Positions 1 to 13,700 of a DNA stretch of 64,000 nucleotides are shown here, one piece after another; position 1 is the first letter of the stretch, and each line of letters begins with the position of its first letter. Origin of the DNA: Tenuifilaceae bacterium CYCD (GTDB lineage Bacteria; Bacteroidota; Bacteroidia; Bacteroidales; Tenuifilaceae); assembly GCA_036322835.1 (NCBI GenBank), contig AP027304.1:310001-374000 (forward strand), written 5' to 3'. Under the pieces are notes generated by a model. The model did not search any database, had not been told where the DNA came from, and saw only the letters and a program-made list of their open reading frames with translations. Made by a program: the position numbers and the translations under genes.

Positions 1-1
1 A

Positions 2-3000
2 CAAGCCGACTCGTTGGAATTTGAAGTTCCCGATGAATACGCTACCTATACCTGGGAACAAAAGATACTGGGAGAAACAACCTGGACCACCGTAGGCGAT
101 GCCGACACACTGGCCATAATTAATCTGAGCACAAAACTGAGATCGGCAACCTACCGAATAACTGTTACCGACAACCATAGCTGTGGATCTGCAAAGGATA
201 GCGTATTTGTTAATGCGCAGGATCTGGGAATATTCTCCATTGATGACCCAGAGGACACCATTTGCTACCGACCTGAGGGTATCACCTTTAAAATGAGGAT
301 AAAGAATTACGGGCAAGACGTTTATCCGGATGGTACATCCATTGCTGCGGTGCTAACCACACAAAGCGAGCAAAAGAATATGAATATTATTCTGGATGGA
401 GACTTAACCCCAGGAAATATGACGTTGGTTAGTTTCGACGAACCAGTTATGCTCGAACCCGGATCGCATTTCATTAATGTAGCAACATCAATCAGCGGCG
501 ATCCAAATCCGGATAACGATTACATAGAGAAAACGTTCCAAATTGATTCCGTTCCTACTGTAAATATTGCGCTAGACACCCTATTTATGGTGTTCAACTC
601 ATCAACTTACACCATATCGCCAACCTATTCCAGCGATTGCGCAAGCTATCTATGGCAGGATAGCTACACCGATTCCACCTATACCATTAGCAGTCCGCTT
701 TTCGATACCTATAAGGTTACCGCAAGCAACGCGCACGAATGTTCTGCTAGCGATTCGCTGGTTGTTATCTCAACCGATATTAGCATTGATGCTATAAAAT
801 CGCCGGTTAACCAGTGCGTTTTGGTAAATGATTCGCCTGTAACAATCAGTATCACCAATAAAGGGAATCGCGATATTGCTGCTGGCACAAAAATAAATGT
901 TAGCCTATACGTCAATGGAACCCTATCGAGCACCGAACAGGTTGAACTCGCATCGCTACTAGCCGTAGATGGAAGTACCGATATAACCCTTACAAACACG
1001 GTGGATATTGGAGGTCTGTCAACCGCGGCTATCTACGTTGAAGTGGAGATGGTAGACATTAAGGATGTGGTTGCCACAAACAACTCTATCGATAAAACCG
1101 TTTATGCAACAGGTTATCCAAGTATTAGCCTTGGTGCTGATAGAGAAGTTCATGCAATATCAGAGGTTCTAAGACCAGGGTCGAATTTCAGTTCATACCT
1201 ATGGCAGGATTTAACAACAACCGACTCAACCTTTACCGCGACAACAACTGGGAACTACTCGGTAACGGTAACCGACTACTATGGCTGCACTGGTTCCGAT
1301 GATGTTAACCTAACATTTTACGAAGATGATATTAGTGTAACAGCGTTGAACTCGCCTTCATCAGCCAATGGTTGCACACTTGGAAGTGCTGAGGCAGTTA
1401 ATATTACCATTCAAAATACAGGAACCTGGACCATTCCTGCAAGCACGGTAATTGGCATTGGCTTTACTCAAAATAATACCACAAAAACCGAGAACTATTC
1501 GCTAACAGCGGATCTAGCACCCGATGCAACCCTTAACATACCTCTCACAAACACCATGGACTTTACCACTAAGAAAACCCACGACATCAGTATATGGGCA
1601 AAACTGGGAAGTGATATGGATTCTTCCAACGACACACTCGAAACTCAGGTTGCCGCCTACCCTGAAGTTTTGGTTAGTTTAGGCGATGATATTGTTTCGA
1701 ACAGCGCCGAGATACTGGATCCGGGTGGTGGATATAGTTCCTATCTATGGAGCACCAACGCAACATCGCAAACTATTACCGTTAACACAACAGGAGAGTA
1801 CTGGGTAGAGGTATCGAATGCTTACGGCTGTACTGCTCGCGATACCATTAACTACACATTCAGCGCAGTACCCGATTTGCAACTGCTCGAACTAGGCCTA
1901 GCATCGTCGAGTTGCTCTTTAAGTAATAATGAAGCCGTAACCGCTTATATAAAGAATATTGGAAACTATGTATTCCTTACTGGCGAACAAATATCGCTTG
2001 AACTTAAAGAAAACGGAACAACGGTTGCCACTGAAACAATAACCCTTTCGGAAGATTTAGCCATTAACGATACGTTAGAGTATACCTTTACACATAGACT
2101 GGACTTAAGCAATCCAGCAACTTACACCATCAAAGTTACGCTAACGCAGGCTAGTGATTCTCAAACAGGCAACAATGTTCAGGAAAACACAGTTACAGTT
2201 TGGGGTTATCCTGCTGTAAGTCTCGGAAACGATACCACAATTTGCCAAGGCGAAACCTTAACCCTTGATGCAGGCAACACAGGCAATAGCTACACGTGGA
2301 ACACCGCTGCAACCAGCAAAACCATTGATGTTACAACTAGCGATATTTACTGGGTAGATGTCAGCGATGTACACACCTGTACCACCCGCGATTCCATTGT
2401 GGTTACTGTAAATAATTTACCAACAGTAACCCATACAGCAATTGATCCCACCTGTATAAACAAGGAAGAATTTGCCCTAACAGGGGGATCGCCAGCTAAT
2501 GGAACATACACAGGAACGGGTGTTAGCGAATCAACTTTCGATCCCGCAACAGCAGGGCTAGGGACTCACACGCTCACCTATACATTTACCGACACATACG
2601 GTTGTATCAATAGCACTACTGTGGATATCACCGTAAATTCTGCACCTACTGTTGATTTAGGTGAAAACAGAACCATTAACGAGCCAATTACACTGAACCC
2701 TGGTTCTGGTTATACGTCCTACCAATGGCAGGATAACTCAACCAACCAAACTTTAGTGGTACAGTCCAGCGGTTTGTATTCGGTTACAGTTACCGATGCC
2801 AATGGCTGCGAAGGTTACGACGAAGTTTACATCACTTATCAGGAAACCATCAGCCTAATGGTAACCAACTTAACATCGCCAGTCAGCAAATGTTTCGATG
2901 AGGATAATACCACTCAAGCCGTAACCATTGAAGTCACCAACCAAGGGACCAAAACATTCACCTCGGGCGAACAAATTGGATTGAGTTACCGAATAGGGGC

Positions 3001-3670
3001 TACTCAGCCCGTAATGGAGCAGTATACATTTACTTCCGATGTAGCCCAGAACGGAAAGATTCAACACACATTTACCAACAGCGTTGATTTAACAGAAGGC
3101 ACACACACCTTTACATGCTACGCAACCATTGCTGGTGAAAAGGGCGATTCTACCAATTTTGATGTGAGCATATACTCTTTACCAACCTTCAGTTTCGAAG
3201 ATGACACCATAAGGACATCGCTCACATTGCAATCATACGTTCTTCAATCAGGAATTGGCAATGTTTCGTACCTATGGAGCACTGGCGCCACATCGCCGTC
3301 AATCACTGTTTCGCAGTATGGAGAGTACTGGCTAAGGGTTACTGATGCCCACACCTGCGTAGCATCCGACACCGTTGTTATTTGGTGGCCTGTTAGCGCG
3401 GAAATTATTTCGGGCATTGATGCTAAGGTAAAACTCTTCCCCAACCCAGTTAAGGATGAATTGAATGTTTGGATTGAATCAACAAAAGAGGAGGTCTATT
3501 CATTAGAACTCATAAATCCAATAGGATTGATTGTTCACAGGCAATTAACCGCTAAATCCGAGAAAATTACCGATGTTATAGAGATGAATAACCACAATTC
3601 GGGAGTGTACTTACTGAAGATAAGTACCAGCAAAGGATCGGCGGTATTCAAAATAATAGTAAACCGATAA
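2..3670 (+). CDS. T9SS type A sorting domain surface protein, 5' end outside window
   Basis: The reading frame is already open at the first base (codons from position 2 read Q-A-D-S-L), so this is the C-terminal part of a longer protein; the TTG at 14 is not a credible start. About 1220 residues are visible. They alternate between an Ig/PKD-like module (xSYLWs...YxVxVTDxxGC) and a CARDB-like module (DISVxxLxSPxxxC...NxG) with a period near 190 residues, in five to six copies. The last ~80 residues (LFPNPVKDELNV...GVYLLKI...FKIIVNR) form a Por-secretion type A sorting domain (TIGR04183-like), so the protein is exported by the type IX system and attached to or released from the cell surface. 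Ligand unknown. An adhesin or matrix role is inferred from the repeats only. A strong hairpin terminator follows. Confidence 0.9.
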   Translation, partial: QADSLEFEVPDEYATYTWEQKILGETTWTTVGDADTLAIINLSTKLRSATYRITVTDNHSCGSAKDSVFVNAQDLGIFSIDDPEDTICYRPEGITFKMRIKNYGQDVYPDGTSIAAVLTTQSEQKNMNIILDGDLTPGNMTLVSFDEPVMLEPGSHFINVATSISGDPNPDNDYIEKTFQIDSVPTVNIALDTLFMVFNSSTYTISPTYSSDCASYLWQDSYTDSTYTISSPLFDTYKVTASNAHECSASDSLVVISTDISIDAIKSPVNQCVLVNDSPVTISITNKGNRDIAAGTKINVSLYVNGTLSSTEQVELASLLAVDGSTDITLTNTVDIGGLSTAAIYVEVEMVDIKDVVATNNSIDKTVYATGYPSISLGADREVHAISEVLRPGSNFSSYLWQDLTTTDSTFTATTTGNYSVTVTDYYGCTGSDDVNLTFYEDDISVTALNSPSSANGCTLGSAEAVNITIQNTGTWTIPASTVIGIGFTQNNTTKTENYSLTADLAPDATLNIPLTNTMDFTTKKTHDISIWAKLGSDMDSSNDTLETQVAAYPEVLVSLGDDIVSNSAEILDPGGGYSSYLWSTNATSQTITVNTTGEYWVEVSNAYGCTARDTINYTFSAVPDLQLLELGLASSSCSLSNNEAVTAYIKNIGNYVFLTGEQISLELKENGTTVATETITLSEDLAINDTLEYTFTHRLDLSNPATYTIKVTLTQASDSQTGNNVQENTVTVWGYPAVSLGNDTTICQGETLTLDAGNTGNSYTWNTAATSKTIDVTTSDIYWVDVSDVHTCTTRDSIVVTVNNLPTVTHTAIDPTCINKEEFALTGGSPANGTYTGTGVSESTFDPATAGLGTHTLTYTFTDTYGCINSTTVDITVNSAPTVDLGENRTINEPITLNPGSGYTSYQWQDNSTNQTLVVQSSGLYSVTVTDANGCEGYDEVYITYQETISLMVTNLTSPVSKCFDEDNTTQAVTIEVTNQGTKTFTSGEQIGLSYRIGATQPVMEQYTFTSDVAQNGKIQHTFTNSVDLTEGTHTFTCYATIAGEKGDSTNFDVSIYSLPTFSFEDDTIRTSLTLQSYVLQSGIGNVSYLWSTGATSPSITVSQYGEYWLRVTDAHTCVASDTVVIWWPVSAEIISGIDAKVKLFPNPVKDELNVWIESTKEEVYSLELINPIGLIVHRQLTAKSEKITDVIEMNNHNSGVYLLKISTSKGSAVFKIIVNR

Positions 3671-3685
3671 TAAATCCAGATATCG

Positions 3686-3717
3686 AAAAAGGACTTCCAT
3701 TGTGAAGTCCTTTTTTT
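3686..3717. terminator. Bidirectional hairpin terminator
   Basis: The inverted repeat AGGACTTC/GAAGTCCT is separated by a short loop, with a run of A before it and T after it. It can stop transcription from both the surface-protein gene on the + strand and the porP-like gene converging from the - strand. Confidence 0.85.
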
Positions 3718-3721
3718 ATAG

Positions 3722-4708
3722 TTAAAACTCGGGGCAGGGTATCGCTCTAAATCTTCGTTTAGTAGTGAATTTTGACTGAAAGGAATATATTACACTAATC
3801 TCATGACTTCCCCCTGTAGTGGCAATCAATTCCCCCATCGTCATATCGTAACTGTAACTAAAAGTAAAATCGCCATACTTAATACCTATCATATAAATTA
3901 AAGCATCACTATTATAGTACTTATTCCCGATAGGAATACCTCGATACCAAATACCAACCATTACTGGACGCTTATAGTAGTAACCGCCAATATCTAACTG
4001 GTTTGCCTTGGCCTGATTTCTATAATTAAATGCTAAATGAAGTGTTTCGTTATTCTTATATCTAGAAAAATACCTCTTGGTAATAATTTTAACTCCTCCA
4101 AAAACAGATAAGCGAAGATCGGCGTACGCCAAATCCCGATTCAAAATAGGCGATAACGACAATAAGTGATCCACATTAAAACCAAACCAATAGTTATCGG
4201 AATAGCCCAAGGCCGACACGGAAAAATCGACATGGCTAACGGTTTGTTTCGGCAAAATCTCAGAGGTTGTACCCAAAAACTCCTCGCCAAAAAACTGATC
4301 GGCAAAATTCAATTTACTATAGTTGGTATTTCTATTGTAGAAATAGGCCGACATTCCTGGTTGAACAAAAAAATCGTGAGTTACCTGAACCTTATAGCTG
4401 TACTGATATCCAATGTTTATGGTTGTCATTTTACCTCCACCCACCTCATTCATATGAAAATACAGGCCCATCCCGCTCTTAATTTTCGGGAAATAGTGAT
4501 CGATCGAAAATGATGACGTTATATAGGTTCCAGGAACGCTTGGCCACTGATCGCGATAATTTAGCACCATTCTGCTTCCCAACGAACTTCCTGCAAATGA
4601 TGGTGCAAGGTAAAGGGGATTAGAGTAAAACTGCGAAAAATGGGAATCCTGTGCATTTATCCCTAAACACACAAAGACTGACGATATAATTAGGACAACT
4701 CGTTTCAT
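3722..4708 (-). CDS. PorP/SprF family type IX secretion system membrane protein
   Basis: A 328-residue outer-membrane protein with a signal peptide (cleavage near INAQ, about residue 20). The mature start DSHFSQFYSNPLYLAPSFAG is the family hallmark, and the rest alternates short aromatic beta strands as in an outer-membrane barrel. Family members (F. johnsoniae SprF, P. gingivalis PorP) help export or anchor T9SS substrates, and many sit directly after a gene for a giant protein with a type B C-terminal domain, as SprF follows SprB. That is the arrangement here: the 4505-residue type B protein ends 6 bp upstream, so the two are probably co-transcribed. The inferred role is dedicated partner of that adhesin; it is less likely to be the core PorP subunit, since no core por genes are nearby. 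Confidence 0.9.
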   Translation of the reverse strand: MKRVVLIISSVFVCLGINAQDSHFSQFYSNPLYLAPSFAGSSLGSRMVLNYRDQWPSVPGTYITSSFSIDHYFPKIKSGMGLYFHMNEVGGGKMTTINIGYQYSYKVQVTHDFFVQPGMSAYFYNRNTNYSKLNFADQFFGEEFLGTTSEILPKQTVSHVDFSVSALGYSDNYWFGFNVDHLLSLSPILNRDLAYADLRLSVFGGVKIITKRYFSRYKNNETLHLAFNYRNQAKANQLDIGGYYYKRPVMVGIWYRGIPIGNKYYNSDALIYMIGIKYGDFTFSYSYDMTMGELIATTGGSHEISVIYSFQSKFTTKRRFRAIPCPEF

Positions 4709-4714
4709 AAACCA

Positions 4715-7700
4715 CTAGTTATCTATTCTTAAAAGCAACACATTACCCGTCTTCTCAAACTTTTCGCCGCTGTTATATCTTCCTGTTACTTTGTAAACAT
4801 ATACATCTTGAGGCTGCAACTTATCCTGGTAATAACCATCCCATCCAACCAATATGTCATCTGTTTTGAAGATTAAAACACCCATTCGGTTGAAAATCTT
4901 CAGTTCATAATCGGTAATTTCTCCATTAATTACAATGGGGTAAAATACATCGTTGGAGCGCGTGTAGGGCTGCTGCGAATAATCGCCACAGTTTCCTCCG
5001 CTTGGGTTAGGCGTAAAGGCTTCGGGGAAGAAAAATCCGCTGCGCATAATTACATGAACAGCATCTACAACTGTAACAGAATCGGTGCATCCGTAACCAT
5101 TTACAATCGTTAGTGTTATATCAAACACGCCTGTATCCTGATAAGTATAGGTTGGCGCAAACCTTACAACAATTTCTCTACCATCGCCAAAATTCCAGTA
5201 ACTAGTATCGGCATGGGTGGAGTAGTTATAGCAACTAATATGCTGGCCGGGAATATAAACCTCGCGAGGAGCAATATCGAAACTTGCTGTTGGATGCCCG
5301 TACACAGTTATCTGCTTTTGAGCAATTACAGTATTTCCCAATGGGGCAGTTGCAGTTAGCCGGACCGTATATACTCCTGGATTCTGGAATGTATGGATTA
5401 CATTGGGTTGATTTGAGGTGCCACCATCGCCAAAGTCCCAAGAGTAAGGGGCTCCCCCAATTGATGTGTTCACAAAATTAACCTCCAAAGGAGAACAACC
5501 AACGTAGGTAGATGGCTCAAAATCGGCAGTAGGCCAAACTACATAGTTAACGGTTACCAAATCGCTTGCTACACAACCATTGTAGTTAATACTCCATTGG
5601 AAAACGTTTGACCCAGATCCTAAACCATTTACCATTGTCTCAAAATTGGTAGGATTATCAATTGTACCCTGCCCTGCCGACAACGACCAAGTCCCCGTCC
5701 CCACTGCTGGTTTATTTCCTATTAATTGAGCCGAAGGTGTATTAACTTCAAAATCGGCACCAGCATTTGCATAGGCATAGTTGCTTGTAATAACAACATC
5801 ATCGGACATCACGCAGTTCTTATTGGTAACAGTCCATCGGAATGTGTTAGTACCAAACTCAATATTTACAACACGCGTCTCATTATTACTTGGATCTAAA
5901 ATATTGGCATCGCCACTCACTAAAGTCCAATAACCAGTTCCTATTGATGGAGGATCGGCAAATAATCGTATAGAGTCCCCACATAAATCTCGATCGTATC
6001 CAGCAAATGGCGTTGATGGTTGATTATTGGTAATTGTCATTTGTGATGACGATTGGCATCCATCCTTATCAATAACCCAAGCCAAGATATTCACTCCTCT
6101 AGAAATGTTTCTGACTTTTGTGTTCGGCGTATTAATATTCTCAAACTGAACAGATCCGCTAACAATCGACCAACTTCCCGTACCATTTGATGGTGTATTG
6201 CCACCAAGAACCGTGGAATCTGCACAGAGTATCTGACTTGCACCTGCAATTGAGGTTGTTGGAATGCTGCTACGAATTACAACCGTATCGGATACATGGC
6301 AATCGGAACTAGAGACTGTCCATCGGAAAACATTATCACCCTGACCTAAATTTCGCACAGCGGTATTGTAAAGGTATCGATTAACAAATGATCCCGCACC
6401 TGAAATTATAGACCATTGGCCCGTACCCAAACTTGGAGGATTAGCCGAAAGAACAGCGGTGTCGGAGCACGCAACCTGATCGTTACCTGCAAATACATTA
6501 ACAGGCAAGTTGCTGGTAATAATAACTTCGTCGTACGATACGCATGTTCCCTGCGTAATTGTCCAACGAAGAACGTTGGGGCCACCAGCCAAGTTACTAA
6601 CGGTTGTTTGATAATTTGTTGCATCGGCAAAGGTTGCTGCCCCACTCATTGCACTCCAAACGCCAGTGCCCCATGTTGGCTCATTTGCGTATAGTGTTGC
6701 CGACTTGCTACAAACCGACTGATTCTCGCCAGCAAGTGCTTGCGTTGGCTCATTATTGGTAATTGCAATATCATCGTATGATACGCATCCCTTGTTGGAA
6801 ACTGTCCATCGGAATGAATTCAGCCCTTTCGAAAGATTTCTTACCCAAGTATTTGGTGAATTTTGATTATCGAAAGTAGCAGAGCTTGCCGCAAGTATTG
6901 TCCATGTGCCAACACCGGGCAAAGGATTAGATGCCTTTAGCTGAAGCGAATCATAGCACAAGGTTTCGTCGCTACCTGCAGTTGCCTGAATAAAGTTGTT
7001 GGATATAATAACCTCGTCGAACTCGGTACAGCCATTGTTGGTAATAGTCCATCGGAAAATATTATCGCCAAAGGCCAATCCTGTAACAGAGGGCGTATTC
7101 GAGGTATAACTCGAGAATGTTCCTGAACCATTAATTACTGTCCAAGTTCCATCGCCAATAGCATCGAAATTCGCAGAAAGTTGAATGTTATCTACACAAA
7201 TGCTCTGATCGTATCCAGCATTAGGGGTTGTTGGTTTATTATTGATAACGTTCACATCATCGGTCGACTTACATGTTCCCTTAGATATAGTATATATGAA
7301 GGTATTTGTACCTGATGCCAGTTGGGTTACAGTATTACCATCGAAAATTCCTCTTCCCGACTGAACACTCCAACTTCCAACTCCATAGGTAGGAGTGTTT
7401 GGCAATAACACGGTAGAATCAAAACAAATAACTTGATCCTCGCCAGCGTAAGCAGTTGTTGGTGTATTGTTTGTAATGGAAACAAAATCTTCGGAGATAC
7501 AACCATGGTAATCAATAGTCCACTTCAACTCATTCTTATCAGGGCCGAGATTTGTTATCAGCGAATTATTCAATGTAGTATCAGCAATATTACCTGCACC
7601 ACTATTCAAAGTCCAAGTTCCAATGCCATAAGTTGGTAGGTTTGCTGCCAGATTAACCTGATTGGTACATAATGTCATATCGGGTCCTGCGTTGGCCTGC

Positions 7701-10700
7701 GTTGGCATATTATTGATAATAGTTACTTCATCCCAAGTAACACCCAGAATTGATGTACGAACAGTCCATCTCAAAACAACGGTATCCTGACCCAAATTGG
7801 TAACCTTAGCGTTGGGTTTATACTTATCATCGAATGTTGCCTGCCCACGAACAACGCTCCACTCTCCCACTCCAATATCGGGACGTTTTGCATTCAATGT
7901 AGTGTAATTAACGCAAAGTGTTTGATTTGTTCCGGCATCGGCATTCTCAACCAATATATTATCAACAACAATGGTATCGGACAGAGTGCAACCTACTCGC
8001 TGAACTGTCCAAACCAAAACGTTTGGTCCCGGCATCAAACTCGATACCCTAGTTTTAGGATCGGCAGGATTGTCAAATACACCTCCTCCACTGATAAGTT
8101 GCCAGAATCCGGTTGTGCCAGCCTCGGGAACATCAGCATTTAGATCGGTTGCATCGAATGCCACAATCTGATCGGGGCCAGCCTCGGGATTAAAAGGAGC
8201 ATTATTAGTAACGATAACCGAATCAGCTGAGATACATCCAGAATTATTCACTTGCCAAGCAAAGGTATTTGATCCCTGATTCAATCCGGTTACATTACTG
8301 GTTGGCGAACTAGGAGTTTCAATTGTACCATATCCGTTTATAACAGTCCATGTTGCTCCAATTAACGGTACTACAGCGTTGAATTGTGCATTTCGTGAGC
8401 AAATAACCTGATCGGTTCCTGCATTTACAACAGAACGCTGATTCGTAATTTTAACAGTATCCGAAACCGAGCAGCCAAGTTGAGTTACCTTCCATACTAA
8501 TAGATTTTCTCCAATCAACAGATTGTTGACAGTTGTATTGTATTGGCTAGAATTAACAATTACTGCATCGCCAGAATATATGCTCCACTCTCCGCCAGCA
8601 ACATTATTCCCTTCAAGTTGGGTTGTTGCGCTGCAAATATTCTGATCGATTCCAGCATATGCCGTCGGTAATGGGTTTACTGTTACTGCAAGCGGAGCCG
8701 ATGCAACTCCATCGCCACATGAGTTCTTACCATAAACCATCACAGCGCCAGATAGCGATGAACTAGAGTAATCGACCTGAATTGTTCGTGTTCCTAATCC
8801 TCCAACAACGGTTGCCCCATAAGGAACATCCCAAACATACGTTGTTGCATTGCTAATTGCAGGAACAACATAAAGTACATTATCATCACCCTGACAAACT
8901 GTTTGCAATCCAGATATTACGCCCGCAGCATCGGGATATTCATTCACCGTTAAACTTGCAGGGTTTGTAATTTCATTGTTACAACCACCTGTAATAACGC
9001 AACGGTAAACACCCTCATCGGAGGTTTTATCGGTATTGCGAATTACAAGTACAGAAGTAGTTGCACCCTCTATTTTACCTGCAATATCCCAAAGGTCTGC
9101 CCCATCTTTTTGCCATTGAAAACTCAGCCCTGTTGGAACTGCATCAACCTCAAAGAAAGCAACACTACCCTCACAAACAGTTGTATTCTCAGGTTGGTTC
9201 TGTATTATAGTTGTGCTATTTACAGTTAACCCAACAACCACGCTATTATCGTAGGTACAGTTATCGTAAACTCTGCATGAGTAATTTCCAGCGTCGGCTG
9301 TTGATAGATTTGATATAACCAAGTTTGCTGCAGTTGCACCACTAACATTGCCAACATTGCTTAGTGCAGAACCATTCTTATACCACTGATAACTTGCCGT
9401 AGCAAGGTTTGCAACAATAGAGAAATATGCCGATTGACCAACACACTGAATTACACTTATTGGTTCACTCGTAATTTGAACAACAGGATTTATAGCAATA
9501 ACTGCTGGGTCACTGGTTTCAGAGGCACATGAATTTGAAACTACACAACGGTACAATCCAGCATCGGCATTGCTAACATTGGTAATAACCAGCATACTAG
9601 CATTAGTCCCAGTAATTCGAGGATCAACAGGCATTGCACCACCGTTAAACTGCCAAGTGTATGTTAGCGTAGGATCGTTTGGTAACACCTCAAGCACAAG
9701 CATATCACCATTACACTTTGTTTGGCTTTGTGGTTGTGTTGTGATTGCTGCAATTTGATTTACTGTAAGCAATGCTGTATTGCTATTGGCAACATTATTA
9801 CTTCCTATTACTGTGCAAGAGTACTGCCCAGCATTTGCCGCTGTAACAGAGGCAATAACTAAATTAGCCGAAGTGGCACCTGAAATTCCATAACCATCGC
9901 TAATATTAGCACCATTGAACTTCCATTGGTAGGATACCACTGTTCCCGTTGCAGTAACCGAGAAAGAAGCCGACTGCCCAACACAAAGAGTATCGGCAAT
10001 GGGGTGTGCATCTATTGCGACTAATTCATTAACTGTTAAAATAGCAATATTAGAAGTAAGCACGCCGCATGTACCAGTTACAACACATCGATACTGTCCT
10101 GCATCTCCAATGTTAACATTTGGAATTGTATATGAACTAGATGTTGCTCCTGCAATAGGATTGTATCCTGCTCCAAGATTTCTTTCCCACTGATAGGTCA
10201 ATCCAGCCCCTGTCGCAACAACATTAAATGTAACTGTTGATGTCTCAACTAGGGTTTGACTTACCGGATGCGCGGTTATTTTTGTAGAATCGGTTACAGC
10301 CAAAGTAACAGAATTACTGGTTGTATTTCCACAGGTACTAGATATCTCACATTTGTAGATACCCTCATCGGAATTGGTCGAAAGATTTACTTTCAGTTGA
10401 TTGGTTGTTGTACCAACAATTCTACCGTCATCGGCTAAATAACTATTATTAAACAACCACTTATAATCCAAAGTACCTGTACCCGTTGCATCTACAGTAA
10501 ATATTGCCGTGTTATCCTCGCAAACGGTTAAATTGTTAGGTTGATTATTTATATCGATTTGTGGATTTACCACCAACGTTGCAGGGCTACTTGTAGCAGT
10601 TCCGCACGATGCTCCTGTTACTACGCAGGTATATGCGCCAGCATCGGCAGCATCAATACCATTAATTGTAAGAGAACTACTGTTTGGTGCACCCAGAGAA

Positions 10701-13700
10701 ACATTATTCAAACGCCAATCGTAGGTTAATGGCGCAACACCGGTTGCAGCAACAGTAAACTGAACATTATTACCCTCACAAAGCGTAGCACCAACCGGGT
10801 TCTGGGTTATCTGAACAATTGGATTAACAACCAGCTGCGCACTTTGAGTATTCACCCCGTTACATGTTCCTGTAACCTCACAGGAGTAGAAACCAGCATC
10901 GGTCAATGCCGCATTCGAGATTTGCAGCTTATCGGTGCCTGTTCCCAATAAATTTCCACCATCGGTAATGTAACTACCATTCTTTTTCCACTTGAACGAT
11001 GTTGCATTTCCAGTGTAGGTAAAGGTAATTTCGGTTGATGTTCCCTGACAAATTGTTGTGGCCGGCGGTTGAACCGTAATCTGAACAGGTGTGTTCATTG
11101 TCAGAATTGCCGACAGACTGTTCTCATTACCGCAAGTTCCTGTAATTACGCAGGCATACGATCCTGCTTCACTTGCAGTTAAACCTGTTATTTTAAGTTG
11201 ACTTGTTCCCTGACCAGAAACCACTGCTCCTGAAGGTTGAACACCATTAACAAGCGGAGTTCCAGTTGCACCTCCGTAACGCCATTCGTAGGTAAGCGCT
11301 TGTCCCGTGGCAACAACGTTAAACTGTACTCCGTCACCAGCGCAACGCGTTGCGTTCACTGGCTGAGTCGTTATGAATGTAGCAGGATTAACTATCAACA
11401 CACCATTACTGCTAGTTTGTGTGCCACAGGCACCAGTTACAGTACAGGTATAAACGCCCGCATCGGTTGTTAATGCATTTGATATTATAAGTGTGCTAGA
11501 TGTTATTCCAGAAATATTTGTTCCAGTAATCGGTAGATTGTCCTTCTTCCATAGGTAAGTTAAGCCATCGCCGGTTGTTGTAACCGATATTGTTGTAGAG
11601 CCATTCTCGCAGATAGGATTAACGGTGAATGTAGGTGCACTAACCGTTGTTGCTCTATTGATTGTTAGCACAGCAGGATCGCTAGTTACAGGAATACCAC
11701 AATCACCACTAACAATACAGGTATAGGTTCCCTCATGGGTTGCCTTAACCAATGGGCTTATGGATAAGGTTGAGGTTGCAACCCCAATACTTACGCCATT
11801 TCGTTGCCAATCGTAGGTTAAACCGTTACCCTCTGCAGCAACAGTAAACACCACACCATCATTTTCACACTTGGTGCGGCTAATTGGCTGAGTTGTAATT
11901 ACCGTAATTGGATTTACAGTTAAAGTAGCAACATTACTGGTTAACTGATTTCCACAGTAATCGGTAACAGTACACGAATAATCGCCAGAATTGCTAGGAT
12001 CAGCAAAATCAATAACCAGTTGCTCAGATGTGGTTCCGCTTATATTGGCATCGGTTATAGTACCTCCATTCTTTTTCCATAAATAGGTTACATCGCCCGA
12101 AACATCGAATACTAGAGTTGTTGAAGTACCCTGGCAAATAGTTTTTGATGCTGGCTGAGTATTAATGGATGCAGGGGTATGAATAGTAAGCTTAGCTACG
12201 CTACTCTGCTTAATATCACACGCACCAGTAACCTCGCAGTAGTAATTGCCTGTATGGGTTGTGGCCAAAGGATTAATTGTGTATTCATTACTTGTAGCAA
12301 CGCCAATTGGCCCTAAATCGTTATACCATTGATAGCTAACAGCACCGGTAGCAGTAACCGAGAATATCTGAATATCGCCAACACACTTTTCGGCATCAAC
12401 AGGATTTACAGTAAACACAACCTTTGGACTTACCGTAACTATAGATGGTGTACTAATCTCAACACCATCAACAGTACAAGTGTAAGGACCTGTATCGGCA
12501 GAGGTAAGGTTGGAAATGGTTAAAGCAGCTGAAGTTGCTCCAGATATTCTACTATCGTCAACTAAAACGGCTCCTCCAACCTTCCACTGATAGGTATGGC
12601 CAGTTCCCGGTTCAATAAATAGCGTTAAGGTTTCGCCCTCGCATTTGCTAACGGGAGTTAATGGTTGAGTTGTGATTATTAATGCGCCTAGTACCGTAAT
12701 ATTGGCAGTGTTGCTTAGCACATTACCACAGACACTGCTTATCACACATCTATATGCTCCCGCATCGGTAGCATCGGCTCCAGTTATTACAAGAGTAGCA
12801 TCGTTTGCAGTTGGATTTGCTATTGGATCAATATCAACTCCATCCTTTTGCCACTGATAACCTATAATACTTCCAGATGCCACTACCGTTAAATTTGCAG
12901 TACTTCCATCTAATACAGAGAACGATACTGGTTGAACTGTTATATTTACACTCTCATTAACCGTTAATACTGCAGTATTGTCGTTATCTACGCCACAGGT
13001 TCCAGAAACTTCACACTGGTAGGTTCCAGCATCGGCTACTACAAGATTATTAATTGTAAGACTACTGGATGTGCTTCCTCCAATTCTAACATCATCGCTA
13101 AGCAGGGTTGAACCCCTATACCATTTGTATGTTAGGTTACTGCCTGTTACCGCTACACTGATATTTGCACTTTGGCCCTCGCATTCTGTAACATCTCCCG
13201 AAATTGTTGCAGCTGTATTTTCTCCTGAAGTTATTGTAATCGTATCGGAATAAACGGTGCCACAAACATTTGTAAGTTCACATGAGTACTCGCCATTGTG
13301 CGTTCCATCTACAAATGATGCAACGGAATAGGTTTGACTATTGCCTCCAACATTTAACCCATCGTGTTTCCACTGGTAAGTTGCAACCGTACCCGTAGCA
13401 ATTACGCTAACATTCATTGTTGCACCCGGACAAATTGTTGCAGGCTGAGGTTGTTGGGTTATAAAGATTTGATCGTGAACTGTTAATACGGCCGTGTTCG
13501 AAACCGTATTCCCGCATGAGCTGGTAATCTCGCACCAGTAATTTCCAGCATCGGCACTTGTTATATCGTTAATCGATAAGGTTGAAAGATTTACTCCCAC
13601 AATTCTTGCACTTTCCGACAATGCAACGCCATCCTTGTACCACTGAAGGACCATATCGGTTGGACCGGTTACCGTAATTCCAAAGTTCGCTGTAGCGGCC

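Noticed and set aside
4166-4513. + strand 115-codon ORF opposite the porP-like gene
   Set aside because: Antisense to a clear family gene, with no start context or recognisable domain.
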